60,792 bases of DNA from Polaromonas sp. YR568 (GCA_945878995.1 CAMCUN010000015.1:1-60792), one strand, 5' to 3'; positions 33,458 through 43,404 are shown, counted from the first letter of the stretch. Made by a program: numbers and translations. Notes: a model not told the origin generated them from the letters alone.

Positions 33458-34156
33458 ATGGATACTCCCACGCGCATCAGCGGCACCAGCCCTAGGCGGG
33501 CCGTCGACCGCTCGGTGCGGCCAGACCGTCAGCACGCCATCTTGCTGGCCGCTGAAAAGCTGTTTGCGCAGCACGGCTACCGCGCCGTGTCCATCCGCCA
33601 AATTGCGCAAGAAGCTGGCGTGCCGCTGGCCTTGGTGAGCTACTACCACGGTCAAAAGCACGAGCTGTTCAAGGCCATTTTTGACCATTGGCGCCCCACT
33701 GTGGACGAGCGCCTGGCCCTGCTGGCCCAGGCCCGCCAAGGCACGCCTGGCGCCGACATGCTGGCCCGCGTGGTGCAAGCCCTGGTGCTGCCGGTGCTGC
33801 GCCTGCGCGCCAGCGTGGAGGGCGAGTACTACGCTCAGTTGGTGGCGCGCGAGCTGTTTTACCGCACGCCCGAGGCCGCCAGCGTGCTGGCCGAGCACTT
33901 TGACCCCATGGCCCATGCCTTCATTGACGGCATGCGCCTGGCCTGCCCGGGCAGCAGTCGGCCGCAAGCGGCCTGGGCCTACCAGTTCGCCATTGGCGCT
34001 TTGCTGCACCACATCAGCGACGAGCGGGTCGAGCGCCTGTCCAAGGGCAAAAACCGACCCGCCAGCCCAGCCGCCGCCGAGCTTTTGACCACCTTTATTT
34101 GCGCGGGCATGGCCGCTGTGCTGGTCCCTGCAGCTTCGCCGACCGCTCAAGTTTGA
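33458..34156 (+). CDS. TetR/AcrR-family transcriptional regulator
   Basis: 232 residues. The HTH is at about residues 30-75 (ILLAAEKLFAQHGYRAVSIR, then QIAQEAGVPLALVSYYHGQK). The remaining helical domain would bind a small ligand and resembles the TetR_C group found next to transport and degradation genes. Divergent from aacS and 46 bp upstream of a TRAP operon in the same direction. It may repress that operon or both directions. A candidate autoregulatory palindrome is at 33433-33448. Confidence 0.92.
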   Translation: MDTPTRISGTSPRRAVDRSVRPDRQHAILLAAEKLFAQHGYRAVSIRQIAQEAGVPLALVSYYHGQKHELFKAIFDHWRPTVDERLALLAQARQGTPGADMLARVVQALVLPVLRLRASVEGEYYAQLVARELFYRTPEAASVLAEHFDPMAHAFIDGMRLACPGSSRPQAAWAYQFAIGALLHHISDERVERLSKGKNRPASPAAAELLTTFICAGMAAVLVPAASPTAQV

Positions 34157-34202
34157 CCAGCCTTCCCAACCCGCATCCACATTCATCCAAGGAGACACCA
34201 CC

Positions 34203-35270
34203 ATGAAACGACGCAATCTTTCTCACGCCCTCACTGTGCTGGCCGCGGGCCTGGCGCTGGGATCTGCCGCGCAAGCGCAGCAGGTCATCAAGCTGACTGC
34301 CGCCGCCGGCCACCCACCTGGCTTTTTATGGGTCAAGACCCTGGACGAGACCTTCATTCCCGAGGTGGACAAGCGCTTGGCCGCAGGCGGCAAATTCAAG
34401 GTGGAGTGGACCAAGGCCTTTGGCGGCACCTTGGTCAAGTTGGGCGGCGAGTCCAAAGGCATTGCCGATGGCGTGGCCGACCTGGGCATTGTCAGCACCG
34501 TGTTTGAGGCGGCCAAATTCCCGCTGCAAAACGTCTCCTACTACGCGCCCTTTGGCACCGAGAACGTGGATTTGATGTCGCGCACCGTGGCCGATCTGCA
34601 AAAAACCATTCCCGCCATGGCCGACGCCTGGACCAAAAGCAACTTGGTTTACCTGGGCGGCATGTCGCTGGACAGCTACCACATTTGGACCAAATTCCCG
34701 TTGACTCGGCTGGAGGACATGAACGGTAAAAAAATCAGCGCGCCCGGCCCGTCTGCCAACTGGGTGCGCGGCACGGGCGCGGTGGCTGTCGCCGGCACGC
34801 TCAACACCTACTACGAGGACATCAAGTCCGGCGTGTCCGATGGCGCGCTGACCTTTGTCACCGGCGCCTGGGGCGCCAAGCTGCACGAGGTGGCGCCCTA
34901 TGTGACGCGCGTCAATATTGGCTCGCAGTTTGCGGGCGGCATTGCCATCAACAAGCAGCGCTTTGACAAACTGCCACCCGAGGTGCAAACCGCCATCCGC
35001 GAGGCGGGCGACGCCTGGAATGCACAGTACGCCAGGGCCCAAGGCGCGGCCGCTGCTGCGCTCATGCAAAACCTGGCGCAAGCCGGTGCCAAGGTCACCG
35101 ACCTGTCCGAGACCGAGCGCAAGCGCTGGGCCGATGCCTTGTCGCCCATGGGCAAAACCTGGGCTGCCGACGCACAAAGCAAAGGCCTGCCGGGCAATGA
35201 GGTGCTCACCGGATTCAACGCTGCCCTGGTCAAGGCCGGCGCCAAAATGCCGCGCGACTGGACCAAGTAA
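34203..35270 (+). CDS. dctP: TRAP transporter solute-binding subunit (DctP family)
   Basis: 355 residues with a Sec signal peptide (to about residue 25, ending AAQAQ). The mature start is QVIKLTAAAGHPPGFLWVK. The binding segment GKKISAPGPSANWVRGTGAV holds the expected Arg contact near the middle of the protein. It is clearly diverged from the DctP at 16411, so it likely takes a different acid. RBS AAGGAGA precedes the ATG. The TAATG junction couples it to dctQ. It belongs to a TetR-TRAP-lactonase-cyclase-fumarylacetoacetase locus. Confidence 0.92.
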   Translation: MKRRNLSHALTVLAAGLALGSAAQAQQVIKLTAAAGHPPGFLWVKTLDETFIPEVDKRLAAGGKFKVEWTKAFGGTLVKLGGESKGIADGVADLGIVSTVFEAAKFPLQNVSYYAPFGTENVDLMSRTVADLQKTIPAMADAWTKSNLVYLGGMSLDSYHIWTKFPLTRLEDMNGKKISAPGPSANWVRGTGAVAVAGTLNTYYEDIKSGVSDGALTFVTGAWGAKLHEVAPYVTRVNIGSQFAGGIAINKQRFDKLPPEVQTAIREAGDAWNAQYARAQGAAAAALMQNLAQAGAKVTDLSETERKRWADALSPMGKTWAADAQSKGLPGNEVLTGFNAALVKAGAKMPRDWTK

Positions 35271-35824
35271 TGACAACGCCCTCTGGTCTGCCCGTGGACT
35301 CTTACGGCCAGTCCTTGCCACTGGGCCTGGACAAGGTGTTTGGCGCCATGAATGCGCTAGGTACCTTGTGGATCTTGGCACTGATGGTGCTCATTAACCT
35401 GGACGTGACAGGCCGCAACCTGTTTGCCGCGCCTGTGCGAGGCGTCACTGAAATGGTATCGATTTCCATCGTGGGTATTGTGTTTTTGCAACTGGCAGAC
35501 ACCTTGCGCACGGGGCGCTTTACCCGTGCCGACGTGTTGCTCGACAAGCTCAAGCGCCAGTCGCCCCAGCTGTGTGATGCATTGCAAGCGCTGTTTCATT
35601 TGGTGGGCCTGGTGCTCATGGTGGTGATCTTGCTGGCCAGCTGGGCGCCCTTGGCCGAGGCGGTGCGCATCCGCGAGTACGTGGGCGCGGTGGGAGACTT
35701 TCAGCTGCCTGTTTGGCCTGTGCGTTTGATCACCTTGCTGGGCTTGTTGGCCACCGCCGTGTGCTTTTTGCTGCTGGCCTGGCTCGATCTGCGCCGCTTG
35801 TTCCAACGCAGGAGCGCCTCATGA
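35270..35824 (+). CDS. dctQ: TRAP transporter small membrane subunit (DctQ family)
   Basis: 184 residues with four hydrophobic segments, longer at the N-terminus than the DctQ at 17570. NLDVTGRNLFAAPVRGVTEM is the conserved cytoplasmic loop. Its ATG overlaps the dctP stop by one base and its stop overlaps the dctM ATG by 4 bp (ATGA), so translation of all three TRAP genes is coupled. Unlike the first TRAP locus there is no terminator between receptor and permease. Confidence 0.9.
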   Translation: MTTPSGLPVDSYGQSLPLGLDKVFGAMNALGTLWILALMVLINLDVTGRNLFAAPVRGVTEMVSISIVGIVFLQLADTLRTGRFTRADVLLDKLKRQSPQLCDALQALFHLVGLVLMVVILLASWAPLAEAVRIREYVGAVGDFQLPVWPVRLITLLGLLATAVCFLLLAWLDLRRLFQRRSAS

Positions 35825-37143
35825 GTGCGGTGGCCATTGCGCTGAGCTCGCTGGTGCTCATGCTGGTGCTCATTTACGCGGGCCTGCATGTGGCCATCAC
35901 CTTGGGCTTGCTCAGCTTCATTGGCGTGTGGCTCATTCGGGGCGACGCTGGCGTGGCCGCCAACCTCATGGCACAGGCGGTGAGCGACTCGATTGCCAGC
36001 CACATCTTTGGCGTGGTGCCCTTGTTTGTACTGACTGGCTTTTTGGTTGCGCGGGCGGACGTGGGCAAAGACGCTTTTGAGGTGGCCAACCAGGCTTTCA
36101 GGCGCATACGCGGCGGCTTGGGCGTGGCCACCGTGGCGGCCAACGCTGTGTTTGCGGCCATCACCGGTATTTCCATCGCATCGGCGGCTGTGTTCAGCCG
36201 CGTGGCCGTGCCGCAAATGCTGCGCTTTGGCTACCAGCCCAAGTTTGCGGTGGGTGTGGTGGCGGGCTCGTCGGTGCTGGGCATGCTGATTCCGCCCAGT
36301 TTGCTGATGATTCTGTACGGCTTTTTGTCCGAGCAGTCGGTGGGCGCCTTGTTCACGGCGGGCATCGTGCCGGGTTTGATTCTGGCCTTGGCTTTTTCAC
36401 TGACCATTTTGGGCATGGCGACCTTTCGCCCGCACATGGTCTACCTCAGCGGCCAGGCCCAGCCCGTGGATGACACCGACTTGATGTCGGTGCCCCGCAT
36501 GCTGTGGCTGATGTGGCCCATCGTGGCCTTGATTGGGCTGGTGCTGGGTGGCATTTACGCGGGCTTTTTCACTGCCACTGAGGCGGGCGCGGTGGGCGCC
36601 TTGCTGGCGCTGCTCATTGCCATCGGCAGACGCAAGCTCAACTGGCGGGGCTTTTGGGAGGTGCTCATAGAGACCGGCCACGTCACGGTGGCGGTGAGCT
36701 TTTTGATCATTTGCGCCAACATTTACACCCGCATGCTGGCCATGAGCGGCACGCCCCAGGCCTTGGTGTCGTGGATGGCTGCCGCTGGCCTGGGCGTGGC
36801 GGTGTTTTTGCTGGTTTATGTGCTGCTGATCTTGCTGTTGGGCACCATCATTGATTCGAGCTCCATCATGCTGATTGTGCTGCCGCTCATGCTGCCCATT
36901 GCCCAGCAGTTCGAACTCAACCTGATTTGGTTTGGCGTCATCACCGTGGTGGCCGTGGAGGTGGGCTTGCTCACGCCCCCCTTTGGGCTGAGTGTCTACG
37001 TCATCAAGAGCACGTTGGGCAACTCGGTCGACATTTCGCTGGGCGATATTTTTCGCGGTACCGCCCCTTTCACACTGACCATGTTGGCCGTGCTGGCCCT
37101 GTTGGTCGCCTTCCCATCTCTGAGCCTGGTGTTGCTGCCATGA
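35821..37143 (+). CDS. dctM: TRAP transporter large permease subunit (DctM family)
   Basis: 440 residues with about 12 membrane segments. Signature blocks are AAITGISIASAAVFSRVAVP, LGMLIPPSLLMILYGFLSEQ and LGGIYAGFFTATEAGAVGAL. It provides the sodium-coupled transport path. Its stop overlaps the start of the SMP-30-like gene (ATGA at 37140), which is unusual between a permease and an enzyme and ties the enzyme to the same mRNA and substrate route. Confidence 0.93.
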   Translation: MSAVAIALSSLVLMLVLIYAGLHVAITLGLLSFIGVWLIRGDAGVAANLMAQAVSDSIASHIFGVVPLFVLTGFLVARADVGKDAFEVANQAFRRIRGGLGVATVAANAVFAAITGISIASAAVFSRVAVPQMLRFGYQPKFAVGVVAGSSVLGMLIPPSLLMILYGFLSEQSVGALFTAGIVPGLILALAFSLTILGMATFRPHMVYLSGQAQPVDDTDLMSVPRMLWLMWPIVALIGLVLGGIYAGFFTATEAGAVGALLALLIAIGRRKLNWRGFWEVLIETGHVTVAVSFLIICANIYTRMLAMSGTPQALVSWMAAAGLGVAVFLLVYVLLILLLGTIIDSSSIMLIVLPLMLPIAQQFELNLIWFGVITVVAVEVGLLTPPFGLSVYVIKSTLGNSVDISLGDIFRGTAPFTLTMLAVLALLVAFPSLSLVLLP

Positions 37144-38177
37144 ATGCGCCCAACCCCCTTGATGGATTTAGCGTGGAGCGTTCGCAGATTCGCTACATCG
37201 GCCAAGACCTGCAGCGCCCCGAATGCATCTTGGCCGAGCGCGACGGCACCTTGTGGGCCGCCGATGCGCGTGGCGGCGTCATGCGCATTGCCGCCGACGG
37301 CACGCAGCAATTCATTGGCCAGCAGGCCGATGCGCGCTTTGCCCAAGCTGCTGCCGAGGGCAGCGAGGACTTTGAGGCCAAGTTCACCCAAGGCACGCTC
37401 CCCAACGGACTGGCCTTTGCGCGCAACGGCGACATTTTGATTTCCAACTTTGGCACCGACTTGCTCGAAGTCATGACCCGCCAGGGCCACACCCGCACCT
37501 TGTTTGACCGCATAGACGGCCAAACCATAGGCAAGGTCAACTTTGTGCTGCGAGACTCGCGCGACCGCATCTGGATCACCGTGTCCACCCGCGTCAATCC
37601 CTGGACTCAGGCAGCCTGCATCCGCGTGCGCGATGGCTACATCGCCGTGCTTGACGAGCACGGCCTGCGCGTGGTGGCCGAGGGCTTTTACTTCACCAAC
37701 GAGGTGCGGCTGGACGCCCGCGAGGAGTGGCTCTACATTGCCGAGACCACCGGCCCGCACATCACCCGCATGCGCTTGCAAGAGTCGGCCAGGGGCGTCT
37801 CGCTCACCGACCGCGAGGTCTTTGGCCCCTCGCACCTGGGCGGCTTTCCCGACGGCATTGCCTTTGACGCGCACGGCAACCTGTGGTGCACCCTGGTGAT
37901 GATCGATCAGCTGATTGCCCTGACCCCGCAAGGCGACAAACGCTTGTTGCTCGACGACAGCGACCCGGTGACCCGCGAAAACTTTTTGCGCCGCGCGGCC
38001 GAGCAAACCCTGAGCCCCGAAGACATGCAGCACACCCACGGCAGCATTGCCCCTTGGATGGCCAGCATCACCTTTGGTGGCGCAGACCTGCGGACCGTTT
38101 ATGTGGGCAGCTTGCTGGGCCACCGCATTCCTTATTTCCGCTCACCGGTGGCAGGCCTGCCCATGGTTCACTGGTAA
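37140..38177 (+). CDS. SMP-30/gluconolactonase-family hydrolase
   Basis: 345 residues. Repeated strand pairs of a six-bladed propeller are visible ([58 protein letters not shown]). Metal ligands are expected at the Glu of PECIL, the Asn of FTNEVRLD and the Asp of FPDGIAFD. The family hydrolyses lactones or other esters with a divalent metal. Coupled to the TRAP permease by a 4-bp overlap, so it probably opens a lactone formed from the imported compound. Substrate unknown. Confidence 0.87.
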   Translation: MNAPNPLDGFSVERSQIRYIGQDLQRPECILAERDGTLWAADARGGVMRIAADGTQQFIGQQADARFAQAAAEGSEDFEAKFTQGTLPNGLAFARNGDILISNFGTDLLEVMTRQGHTRTLFDRIDGQTIGKVNFVLRDSRDRIWITVSTRVNPWTQAACIRVRDGYIAVLDEHGLRVVAEGFYFTNEVRLDAREEWLYIAETTGPHITRMRLQESARGVSLTDREVFGPSHLGGFPDGIAFDAHGNLWCTLVMIDQLIALTPQGDKRLLLDDSDPVTRENFLRRAAEQTLSPEDMQHTHGSIAPWMASITFGGADLRTVYVGSLLGHRIPYFRSPVAGLPMVHW

Positions 38178-38208
38178 GCATTTTTTAACTGATTCATTGG
38201 AGAAGCCT

Positions 38209-39018
38209 ATGCCACGCACCTTTGTGGATTTGTCCATTTACCTTGAAAACGACGTGCTCTCCGATCCGCCGGCTTTTGTGCCCAAGATCGAGTACCTCAC
38301 GCACGAAACGACTGCCCCGCAAATTGCGCAGTTTTTCCCCGGCTTGCAAAAAGGCGACCTGCCCGACGGCGAAGGCTGGGCCGTGGAATTTGTGCAGCTG
38401 TGCACGCACAACGGCACGCACCTGGACGCGCCCTACCACTTTCACAGCACCATGAACAAGGCACTTGGCGAGAAAGAGCGTGCCATTGCCATTGACGAGG
38501 TGCCGCTGGAGTGGTGCTTTCAGCCCGGCGTGAAGCTGGACTTTCGCCACTGCGCAGACGGCCATGTGGTGACTGCCGCCGAGGTCGAGGCCGAGCTGGG
38601 GCGCATTGGCCACACGCTCTCGCCCTTGGAAATTGTGGTGGTCAACACCCGCGCAGGCTCGCGCTACGGCCACAGCGACTACGTGGCCTCGGGCTGCGGC
38701 ATGGGTTACGAGGCCACCATGTACCTGCTCGAGCGCGGGGTGCGCCTGACCGGCACAGACGCCTGGAGCTGGGACGCGCCCTTTGTGCACACGGCGCAAA
38801 AATACGGCGCCACGCAAGACGCCTCGCTCATTTGGGAAGGCCACAAGGCCGGCCGCGACATTGGCTACTGCCACCTGGAAAAACTCCACAACTTAGAAGC
38901 CCTGCCGCCCACCGGCTTTTACATCTCGTGCTTTCCGCACAAGATACGCGGTGCCTCCGCCGGCTGGACCCGCGCCGTGGCGATTTTTGACGACGCCTTG
39001 ATGGCCAGCCAAGCATGA
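38209..39018 (+). CDS. Cyclase-family metal-dependent hydrolase (kynurenine formamidase-like)
   Basis: 269 residues from the ATG at 38209, after GGAGAAG. The family metal motif appears as [15 protein letters not shown] (HxGTHxDxP), and a second conserved block as [10 protein letters not shown]. Proteins of this type hydrolyse amide or lactone bonds, as in kynurenine formamidase and isatin hydrolase. It shares the operon with the SMP-30 protein and overlaps fahA by 4 bp. It could open a ring before the final C-C cleavage by the fumarylacetoacetase-like enzyme. Exact substrate unknown. Confidence 0.85.
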   Translation: MPRTFVDLSIYLENDVLSDPPAFVPKIEYLTHETTAPQIAQFFPGLQKGDLPDGEGWAVEFVQLCTHNGTHLDAPYHFHSTMNKALGEKERAIAIDEVPLEWCFQPGVKLDFRHCADGHVVTAAEVEAELGRIGHTLSPLEIVVVNTRAGSRYGHSDYVASGCGMGYEATMYLLERGVRLTGTDAWSWDAPFVHTAQKYGATQDASLIWEGHKAGRDIGYCHLEKLHNLEALPPTGFYISCFPHKIRGASAGWTRAVAIFDDALMASQA

Positions 39019-40358
39019 GCCGCGCTCATCCATTGGACTTCACGCACGCGCCCGAGGCGCGCAGCTGGGTGGCCTCGGCCCAGGCGCCGGGCAGCGACTT
39101 TCCCCTGCAAAACCTGCCGCATGGCGTGTTTGCGCGCCGCACAGGCGCGGGCCTTGAGCCGGCCCGTGGTGGTGTGGCCATTGGCGATGAGGTGCTGGAC
39201 CTGGCGCAGCTGGCTGCGCTCGGCCTGCTCGACGGCCTGGCCCAAGAGGCCTGCATGGCCGCCTCGCAGTCCACGCTCAATGGCCTCATGGCCATGGGCC
39301 AGCCGGCCTGGCGGGCGCTGCGCCACGGCCTGCACCGCCTGCTCTGTGATGACGCCGACCCTTTGGTGCAGCGCTCGCTCAGTGCTTGCCTGCTGCCGCA
39401 GCGCGAGGTGCAGATGCGGCTGCCTGTGGAGGTGCGCAACTACACCGACTTTTACACCTCGGTCCACCACGCGCAAAACGTGGGGCGCGTGATTCGCCCT
39501 GACGACCCGCTCACGCCCAACTTCAAGTGGCTGCCGCTGGCCTACCACGGCCGCGCCTCCAGTGTGGTGGTCAGCGGCACGCCTTTCAAGCGCCCGCGCG
39601 GCCAAGCCATGGCGCCTGGCGCGCAAGCGCCTGTCTACGGTGCCTGTAAACGCCTGGACTTTGAGCTGGAAATGGGCTTTTTTGTGGGGCCGGGCAATGC
39701 CATGGGCGAGCCTGTGGCGCTGGGGCAGGTGCGCTCGCATGTGTTTGGCATGTGTTTGCTCAACGACTGGTCGGCCCGCGACCACCAGTTTTGGGAAATG
39801 GCGCCCTTGGGCCCGTTTTTGGGCAAGAATTTTTGCACCAGCATCTCACCCTGGGTGGTCACCATGGAGGCGCTGGTGCCCTACCGCCTGCCCTTTGAGC
39901 GCCCCGCGGGCGACCCGCAGCCGCTGTCCTACCTGGACGACCCGGCAGACCGGGCTGAGGGCAGCTTGGACATTGAGCTGGAGGTGCTGCTGCAAAGCGC
40001 GCGCCACCGCGAGCGCCAGCTGGCGGGCGACGTGATCACCGCCACCAACTTTCGCCACCAGTACTGGACCATTGGGCAAATGCTGACCCAGCACACGGTG
40101 GGCGGCTGCAACCTGCAAAGCGGCGATTTGCTGGGCACCGGCACCATCTCTGGCCCCACGGCCGGCGAGGCCGGCGCTCTGGTGGAGCTCAGCCGGGGCG
40201 GCAGCCAGGATGTTCCGCTGCCCTCCAGCGGCGAAGTGCGGCGCTTTTTAGAAGACGGCGACCGTGTGGTCTTGCGCGCTTGGTGCGCCAAGCCGGGCGC
40301 AGCGCGCATAGGCTTTGGGGTTTGCAGCGGTGAGGTGCTGTCGGCGCCGCAGGGATGA
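39015..40358 (+). CDS. fahA: Fumarylacetoacetase
   Basis: 447 residues, close to the usual FAH length. The N-terminal SH3-like domain runs to about residue 130. The catalytic domain holds [20 protein letters not shown] (Asp metal ligand and the catalytic His), [12 protein letters not shown] (Glu ligands) and [19 protein letters not shown]. It cleaves fumarylacetoacetate to fumarate and acetoacetate; the acetoacetate could be activated by the nearby AacS. Homogentisate dioxygenase is not in the window, so a role with another acylpyruvate is possible. A degraded second copy is at 24768-24990. Confidence 0.92.
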   Translation: MSRAHPLDFTHAPEARSWVASAQAPGSDFPLQNLPHGVFARRTGAGLEPARGGVAIGDEVLDLAQLAALGLLDGLAQEACMAASQSTLNGLMAMGQPAWRALRHGLHRLLCDDADPLVQRSLSACLLPQREVQMRLPVEVRNYTDFYTSVHHAQNVGRVIRPDDPLTPNFKWLPLAYHGRASSVVVSGTPFKRPRGQAMAPGAQAPVYGACKRLDFELEMGFFVGPGNAMGEPVALGQVRSHVFGMCLLNDWSARDHQFWEMAPLGPFLGKNFCTSISPWVVTMEALVPYRLPFERPAGDPQPLSYLDDPADRAEGSLDIELEVLLQSARHRERQLAGDVITATNFRHQYWTIGQMLTQHTVGGCNLQSGDLLGTGTISGPTAGEAGALVELSRGGSQDVPLPSSGEVRRFLEDGDRVVLRAWCAKPGAARIGFGVCSGEVLSAPQG

Positions 40359-40388
40359 ATGTGGATGCGGCGCTCGAGCAGCTGCGCC

Positions 40389-40715
40389 TCAGACCGCGAG
40401 TGCCTCAATGCCCTTTTTCTCGATGATTTGAAGCAGCTTGGCTGCGGCACCAGCAGGGAGTTTCCCCGAGGCGGGAGACTCCCACTTCTGTACCGTCGAT
40501 GTGCTCACATTGAGCAAGCCTGCAAACACGGCTTGGCTCATCTTCGCCTTCTTGATGCGTATCTGTGCGACACGCTCAGGCGTATAGGCCGGGGGCGTTG
40601 AAGACAGCGCCTTGATGCGGCCCAGGTCGTGTGCGGTCAGCAGTTCGTGCTTGTTCAGCAGCGCAGCCATCTCGACCAACTCTGTGGAGACGCGATCAGT
40701 TTTTTTGGCAGTCAT
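40389..40715 (-). CDS. XRE-family helix-turn-helix protein, probable orphan antitoxin
   Basis: 108 residues. The C-terminal HTH is RIKKAKMSQAVFAGLLNVST then VQKWESPASGKLPAGAAAKL, the form seen in HigA/NadS-type antitoxins. The N-terminal half is a charged helical tail. These normally follow a RelE/HigB toxin gene. Here the upstream 90 bp contain only a 28-codon frame (40696-40782, minus) that overlaps this gene; it is too short for a toxin. The gene is therefore an orphan regulator or the survivor of a toxin-antitoxin pair. Convergent with fahA. Confidence 0.82.
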   Translation of the reverse strand: MTAKKTDRVSTELVEMAALLNKHELLTAHDLGRIKALSSTPPAYTPERVAQIRIKKAKMSQAVFAGLLNVSTSTVQKWESPASGKLPAGAAAKLLQIIEKKGIEALAV

Positions 40716-40803
40716 GGCAAATTTCTTTCAACACACCATCTTGAATCTCAATCCGGCTATAGCCCCTACCGCCTACGCGCATGGACAGACGCTGGCCCAA
40801 GGC

Positions 40804-41781
40804 TCAATAGCGCGGCGGCTGCGACAGCTCGTCAAACAACTCGCGGTACAGCCGCCAGCGGTTGGCGGTGATGCGGCTGGGCCGGCCCTGCACCTGCGCC
40901 TCGGTGATCACGCCGCAGCCCGGCTCATGCAGGTGCGTGCAGTTGTGAAAGCGGCAGGCCTGCGCATGCGCGCGCACATCGGGCATGAGTTGGGCCAGTT
41001 GCATGGGCGGGATGTGGTGCAGGCCAAACTCCTGAAAGCCGGGCGAGTCAATCAAGGCGCTTTGGCGCGACTCGTCCAGCCAGTACAGCGTGGTGCTGGT
41101 GGTGGTGTGCTTGCCGGAGTTGAGGGCTTGTGAAATCTCGGCCGTGAGCACCCGCGCGCTGGGCACCAGGCTGTTGACCAAGCTGCTCTTGCCTGCGCCC
41201 GAGGGGCCGAGCACCAGCGTGGTTTTGCCCTGCAGGCGCGCGGGCAAGTCGGCCAGGGCTTGGTGGCTTGGGTCGCCCTCGGCTTCGTTGGGTTTGACGG
41301 CCAGCGCCAGCACCTCATAGCCCATGTCGCGGTAGTTGCTCAAGCGCGCCCAGGCCCGCTCAAAGGGCACGGTGAGGTCGCGCTTGTTTAATGCAATCAG
41401 GGGCTTGATGCGCTCGGCCTCGGCTGCCACCAGTGCGCGCGTGAGCTGGCTTTCAGAAAACTCAGGCTCAGCCGCAATCAATATGAGCACCTGGTCCAAA
41501 TTGGCCGCAAAGGACTTGGTGCGCAATTCGTCTTGGCGGTAAAACAGGTTGCGCCTGTCGGTGACGCGCTCTATGGTGCCTTCGTCTTCCGAGGGCAGCC
41601 ACTGCACGCGGTCGCCCACCACAGCCTGGTTTTTCTTGCCGCGCGGGTGGCACAGGCGGCGCTCACCGTCGGGGGATTCCACCAGCACATGGCGGCCAAA
41701 GCTGGCAATCACCAAGCCGTCCCGACGCAAATCTGGGCCGGCTGCCAGTTGTGGCCCAAGGCCTTTGGGGCGGCCTTTCAA
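40804..41781 (-). CDS. rsgA: Ribosome small-subunit-dependent GTPase A
   Basis: 325 residues with an N-terminal OB domain (to about 85) and a circularly permuted GTPase. The motif order is G4 (ALNKRD), G1 (LGPSGAGKSSLVNSL), then G3 (DSPGFQEFG). The C-terminal zinc knuckle includes ACRFHNCTHLHEPGC. RsgA tests late assembly of the 30S subunit, releasing RbfA on GTP hydrolysis. It overlaps phhB by 4 bp and forms a minus-strand operon with phhB and the M48 protease. All core residues are present. Confidence 0.96.
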   Translation of the reverse strand: MKGRPKGLGPQLAAGPDLRRDGLVIASFGRHVLVESPDGERRLCHPRGKKNQAVVGDRVQWLPSEDEGTIERVTDRRNLFYRQDELRTKSFAANLDQVLILIAAEPEFSESQLTRALVAAEAERIKPLIALNKRDLTVPFERAWARLSNYRDMGYEVLALAVKPNEAEGDPSHQALADLPARLQGKTTLVLGPSGAGKSSLVNSLVPSARVLTAEISQALNSGKHTTTSTTLYWLDESRQSALIDSPGFQEFGLHHIPPMQLAQLMPDVRAHAQACRFHNCTHLHEPGCGVITEAQVQGRPSRITANRWRLYRELFDELSQPPRY

Positions 41782-42098
41782 TCGAGCAAGGCGTCGACCT
41801 TGGCGGCGCAGAAAAAGTCACTCACCGAGATGCCTTGCACGTCGTGCGTGTTGAACCGCACCGTGCATTGCGCGTAACTCACCTTCAGGTCGGGGTGGTG
41901 GTCTTCGATGTTGGCCATGTGCGCCACGGCATTGACAAAGCTCATGGTGGCGTGGAAATTGGCAAAGCTGAAGGTTTTCTCCAGCGCGCCGTCGATCAGG
42001 CGCCAGCCTTGGGGCCGCTCGCCGTTCAGCGCTGTCAGCTGCGTGACCAACTCGGTGGGGCCGAGGGCACGGCGGTTTTGGTGAACAGTGCGTGTCAT
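41778..42098 (-). CDS. phhB: Pterin-4a-carbinolamine dehydratase
   Basis: 106 residues. The active-site block EDHHPDLKVSYAQCTVRF carries the two His of the family motif, and the N-terminal LNGERPQGWRLIDGALEKTF is also typical. It dehydrates 4a-hydroxytetrahydrobiopterin formed by phenylalanine hydroxylase. phhA is not nearby, but FahA at 39015 belongs to the same phenylalanine/tyrosine route. The gene overlaps both neighbours by 4 bp (rsgA downstream, M48 protease upstream), so translation is coupled. Confidence 0.94.
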   Translation of the reverse strand: MTRTVHQNRRALGPTELVTQLTALNGERPQGWRLIDGALEKTFSFANFHATMSFVNAVAHMANIEDHHPDLKVSYAQCTVRFNTHDVQGISVSDFFCAAKVDALLD

Positions 42099-43369
42099 GC
42101 GGCGCCTTGCAAGCGGGCCAGCCGTTCAGAGGCCGGGGGGTGCGAATAATAAAAGCGCGCGTACACCGGGTCTGGCGTCAAGGTGCTGGCGTTGTCTTTG
42201 TAGAGCTTGAGGAGAGCGCTGGAGAGGTCTTGCCCGCTGGCCTGCTGGCAGGCATAAGCGTCGGCCTGGAACTCGTGCTTGCGCGACAGCCGCGCCGACA
42301 GCGGCGAGACAAAGTAGCTGAACACGGGCACGGCCATCAAAAACAAGAGCAAGGCCAGCGCATCGTTGGGCGCGGCCAGCTGCGGCCGCACGCCCAGGCC
42401 GGTGTAAAACCACAGCTGCTGCGACAGCCAGCCCAGCAGGGCAAACCCCCCTAAGCTGACTGCAAACATCATGACGATGCGCTGAATGATGTGCTTGTGC
42501 TTGAAGTGGCCCAGCTCGTGGGCCAGCACGGCGTCCACCTCGCCCGGGTTCAGTTGCTTGAGCAGGGTGTCGTAAAACACCACGCGCTTGGCCGCGCCAA
42601 AACCGGTGAAGTAGGCGTTCGCATGGGCCGAGCGGCGGCTGCCGTCCATCACAAACAGTCCCTTGGCTGCAAAGCCGCAGCGCTGCATGAGCGCCGTGAC
42701 GCGCTCGCGCAGGGCTTCGTCGTCGAGTGGTTTGAATTTGTTGAACATAGGCGCAATCACGGTGGGGTAGAGCACCAGCACCAAGAGGTTAAAGCCCATC
42801 CACACGGCCCAGGCCCACAGCCACCACAGCGCGCCAGCCGCACCCATGAGCCACACAATGAGCGCGGCAATCGGCAGCCCAATGACCGCGGCCAGCACCA
42901 GGCCTTTGGCCAAGTCGGCGACCCACAGGCCAGGCGTGATTTTGTTAAAGCCAAAGCGCTCTTCCAGCCCAAAGGTGGCGTAGAGGCTGAGCGGCAGGTC
43001 GATCAAGCCGCCAATCAGGGCAAATGCGGCCAGCAGGGCCAACTGAGCCCACAAGGGGTTGTTGGCCGCCCAGCTGGCGCTTTGAATCAGCTGGTTGAGC
43101 GCATCAAGCCCGCCCAGCAAGGTCCAGCCCAGCAGCACGGCCGTGCCCAGCGCCAGCTCCAACATACCCAGCTTGGACTTGGCCAGGGTGTAGTCGGCCG
43201 CTTTTTGGTGGGCTTGCAGCGTCACCGTGCTGGCAAACGCAGCAGGAACTTGGGCCCGGTGCTGGGCCACATGTTTGACTTGGCGCGCGCTCAGGTAGAG
43301 CTTGGCCAACACGCCCAGCAACAAGGCGGCGCAGAACAAGAGGGTGAAAGCAAAGGTGAGGTCTTGCAT
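42095..43369 (-). CDS. M48-family membrane metalloprotease (CAAX protease/Ste24-like)
   Basis: 424 residues from MQDLTFAFTLLF at 43369. It has a long membrane-embedded N-terminal part (about six or seven hydrophobic helices) and the zinc motif H284-E-L-G-H288 in AVLAHELGHFKHKH. A third zinc ligand is expected in LSRKHEFQADAYA. The architecture is that of Ste24/CAAX-type peptidases rather than short HtpX. In bacteria these act in membrane-protein quality control; prenyl-protein cleavage is not expected. Overlaps phhB by 4 bp and diverges from orn. Confidence 0.92.
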   Translation of the reverse strand: MQDLTFAFTLLFCAALLLGVLAKLYLSARQVKHVAQHRAQVPAAFASTVTLQAHQKAADYTLAKSKLGMLELALGTAVLLGWTLLGGLDALNQLIQSASWAANNPLWAQLALLAAFALIGGLIDLPLSLYATFGLEERFGFNKITPGLWVADLAKGLVLAAVIGLPIAALIVWLMGAAGALWWLWAWAVWMGFNLLVLVLYPTVIAPMFNKFKPLDDEALRERVTALMQRCGFAAKGLFVMDGSRRSAHANAYFTGFGAAKRVVFYDTLLKQLNPGEVDAVLAHELGHFKHKHIIQRIVMMFAVSLGGFALLGWLSQQLWFYTGLGVRPQLAAPNDALALLLFLMAVPVFSYFVSPLSARLSRKHEFQADAYACQQASGQDLSSALLKLYKDNASTLTPDPVYARFYYSHPPASERLARLQGAA

Positions 43370-43404
43370 GCGAGGAAGTTTAGGTGATCGGTCAAAATCA
43401 GCCC

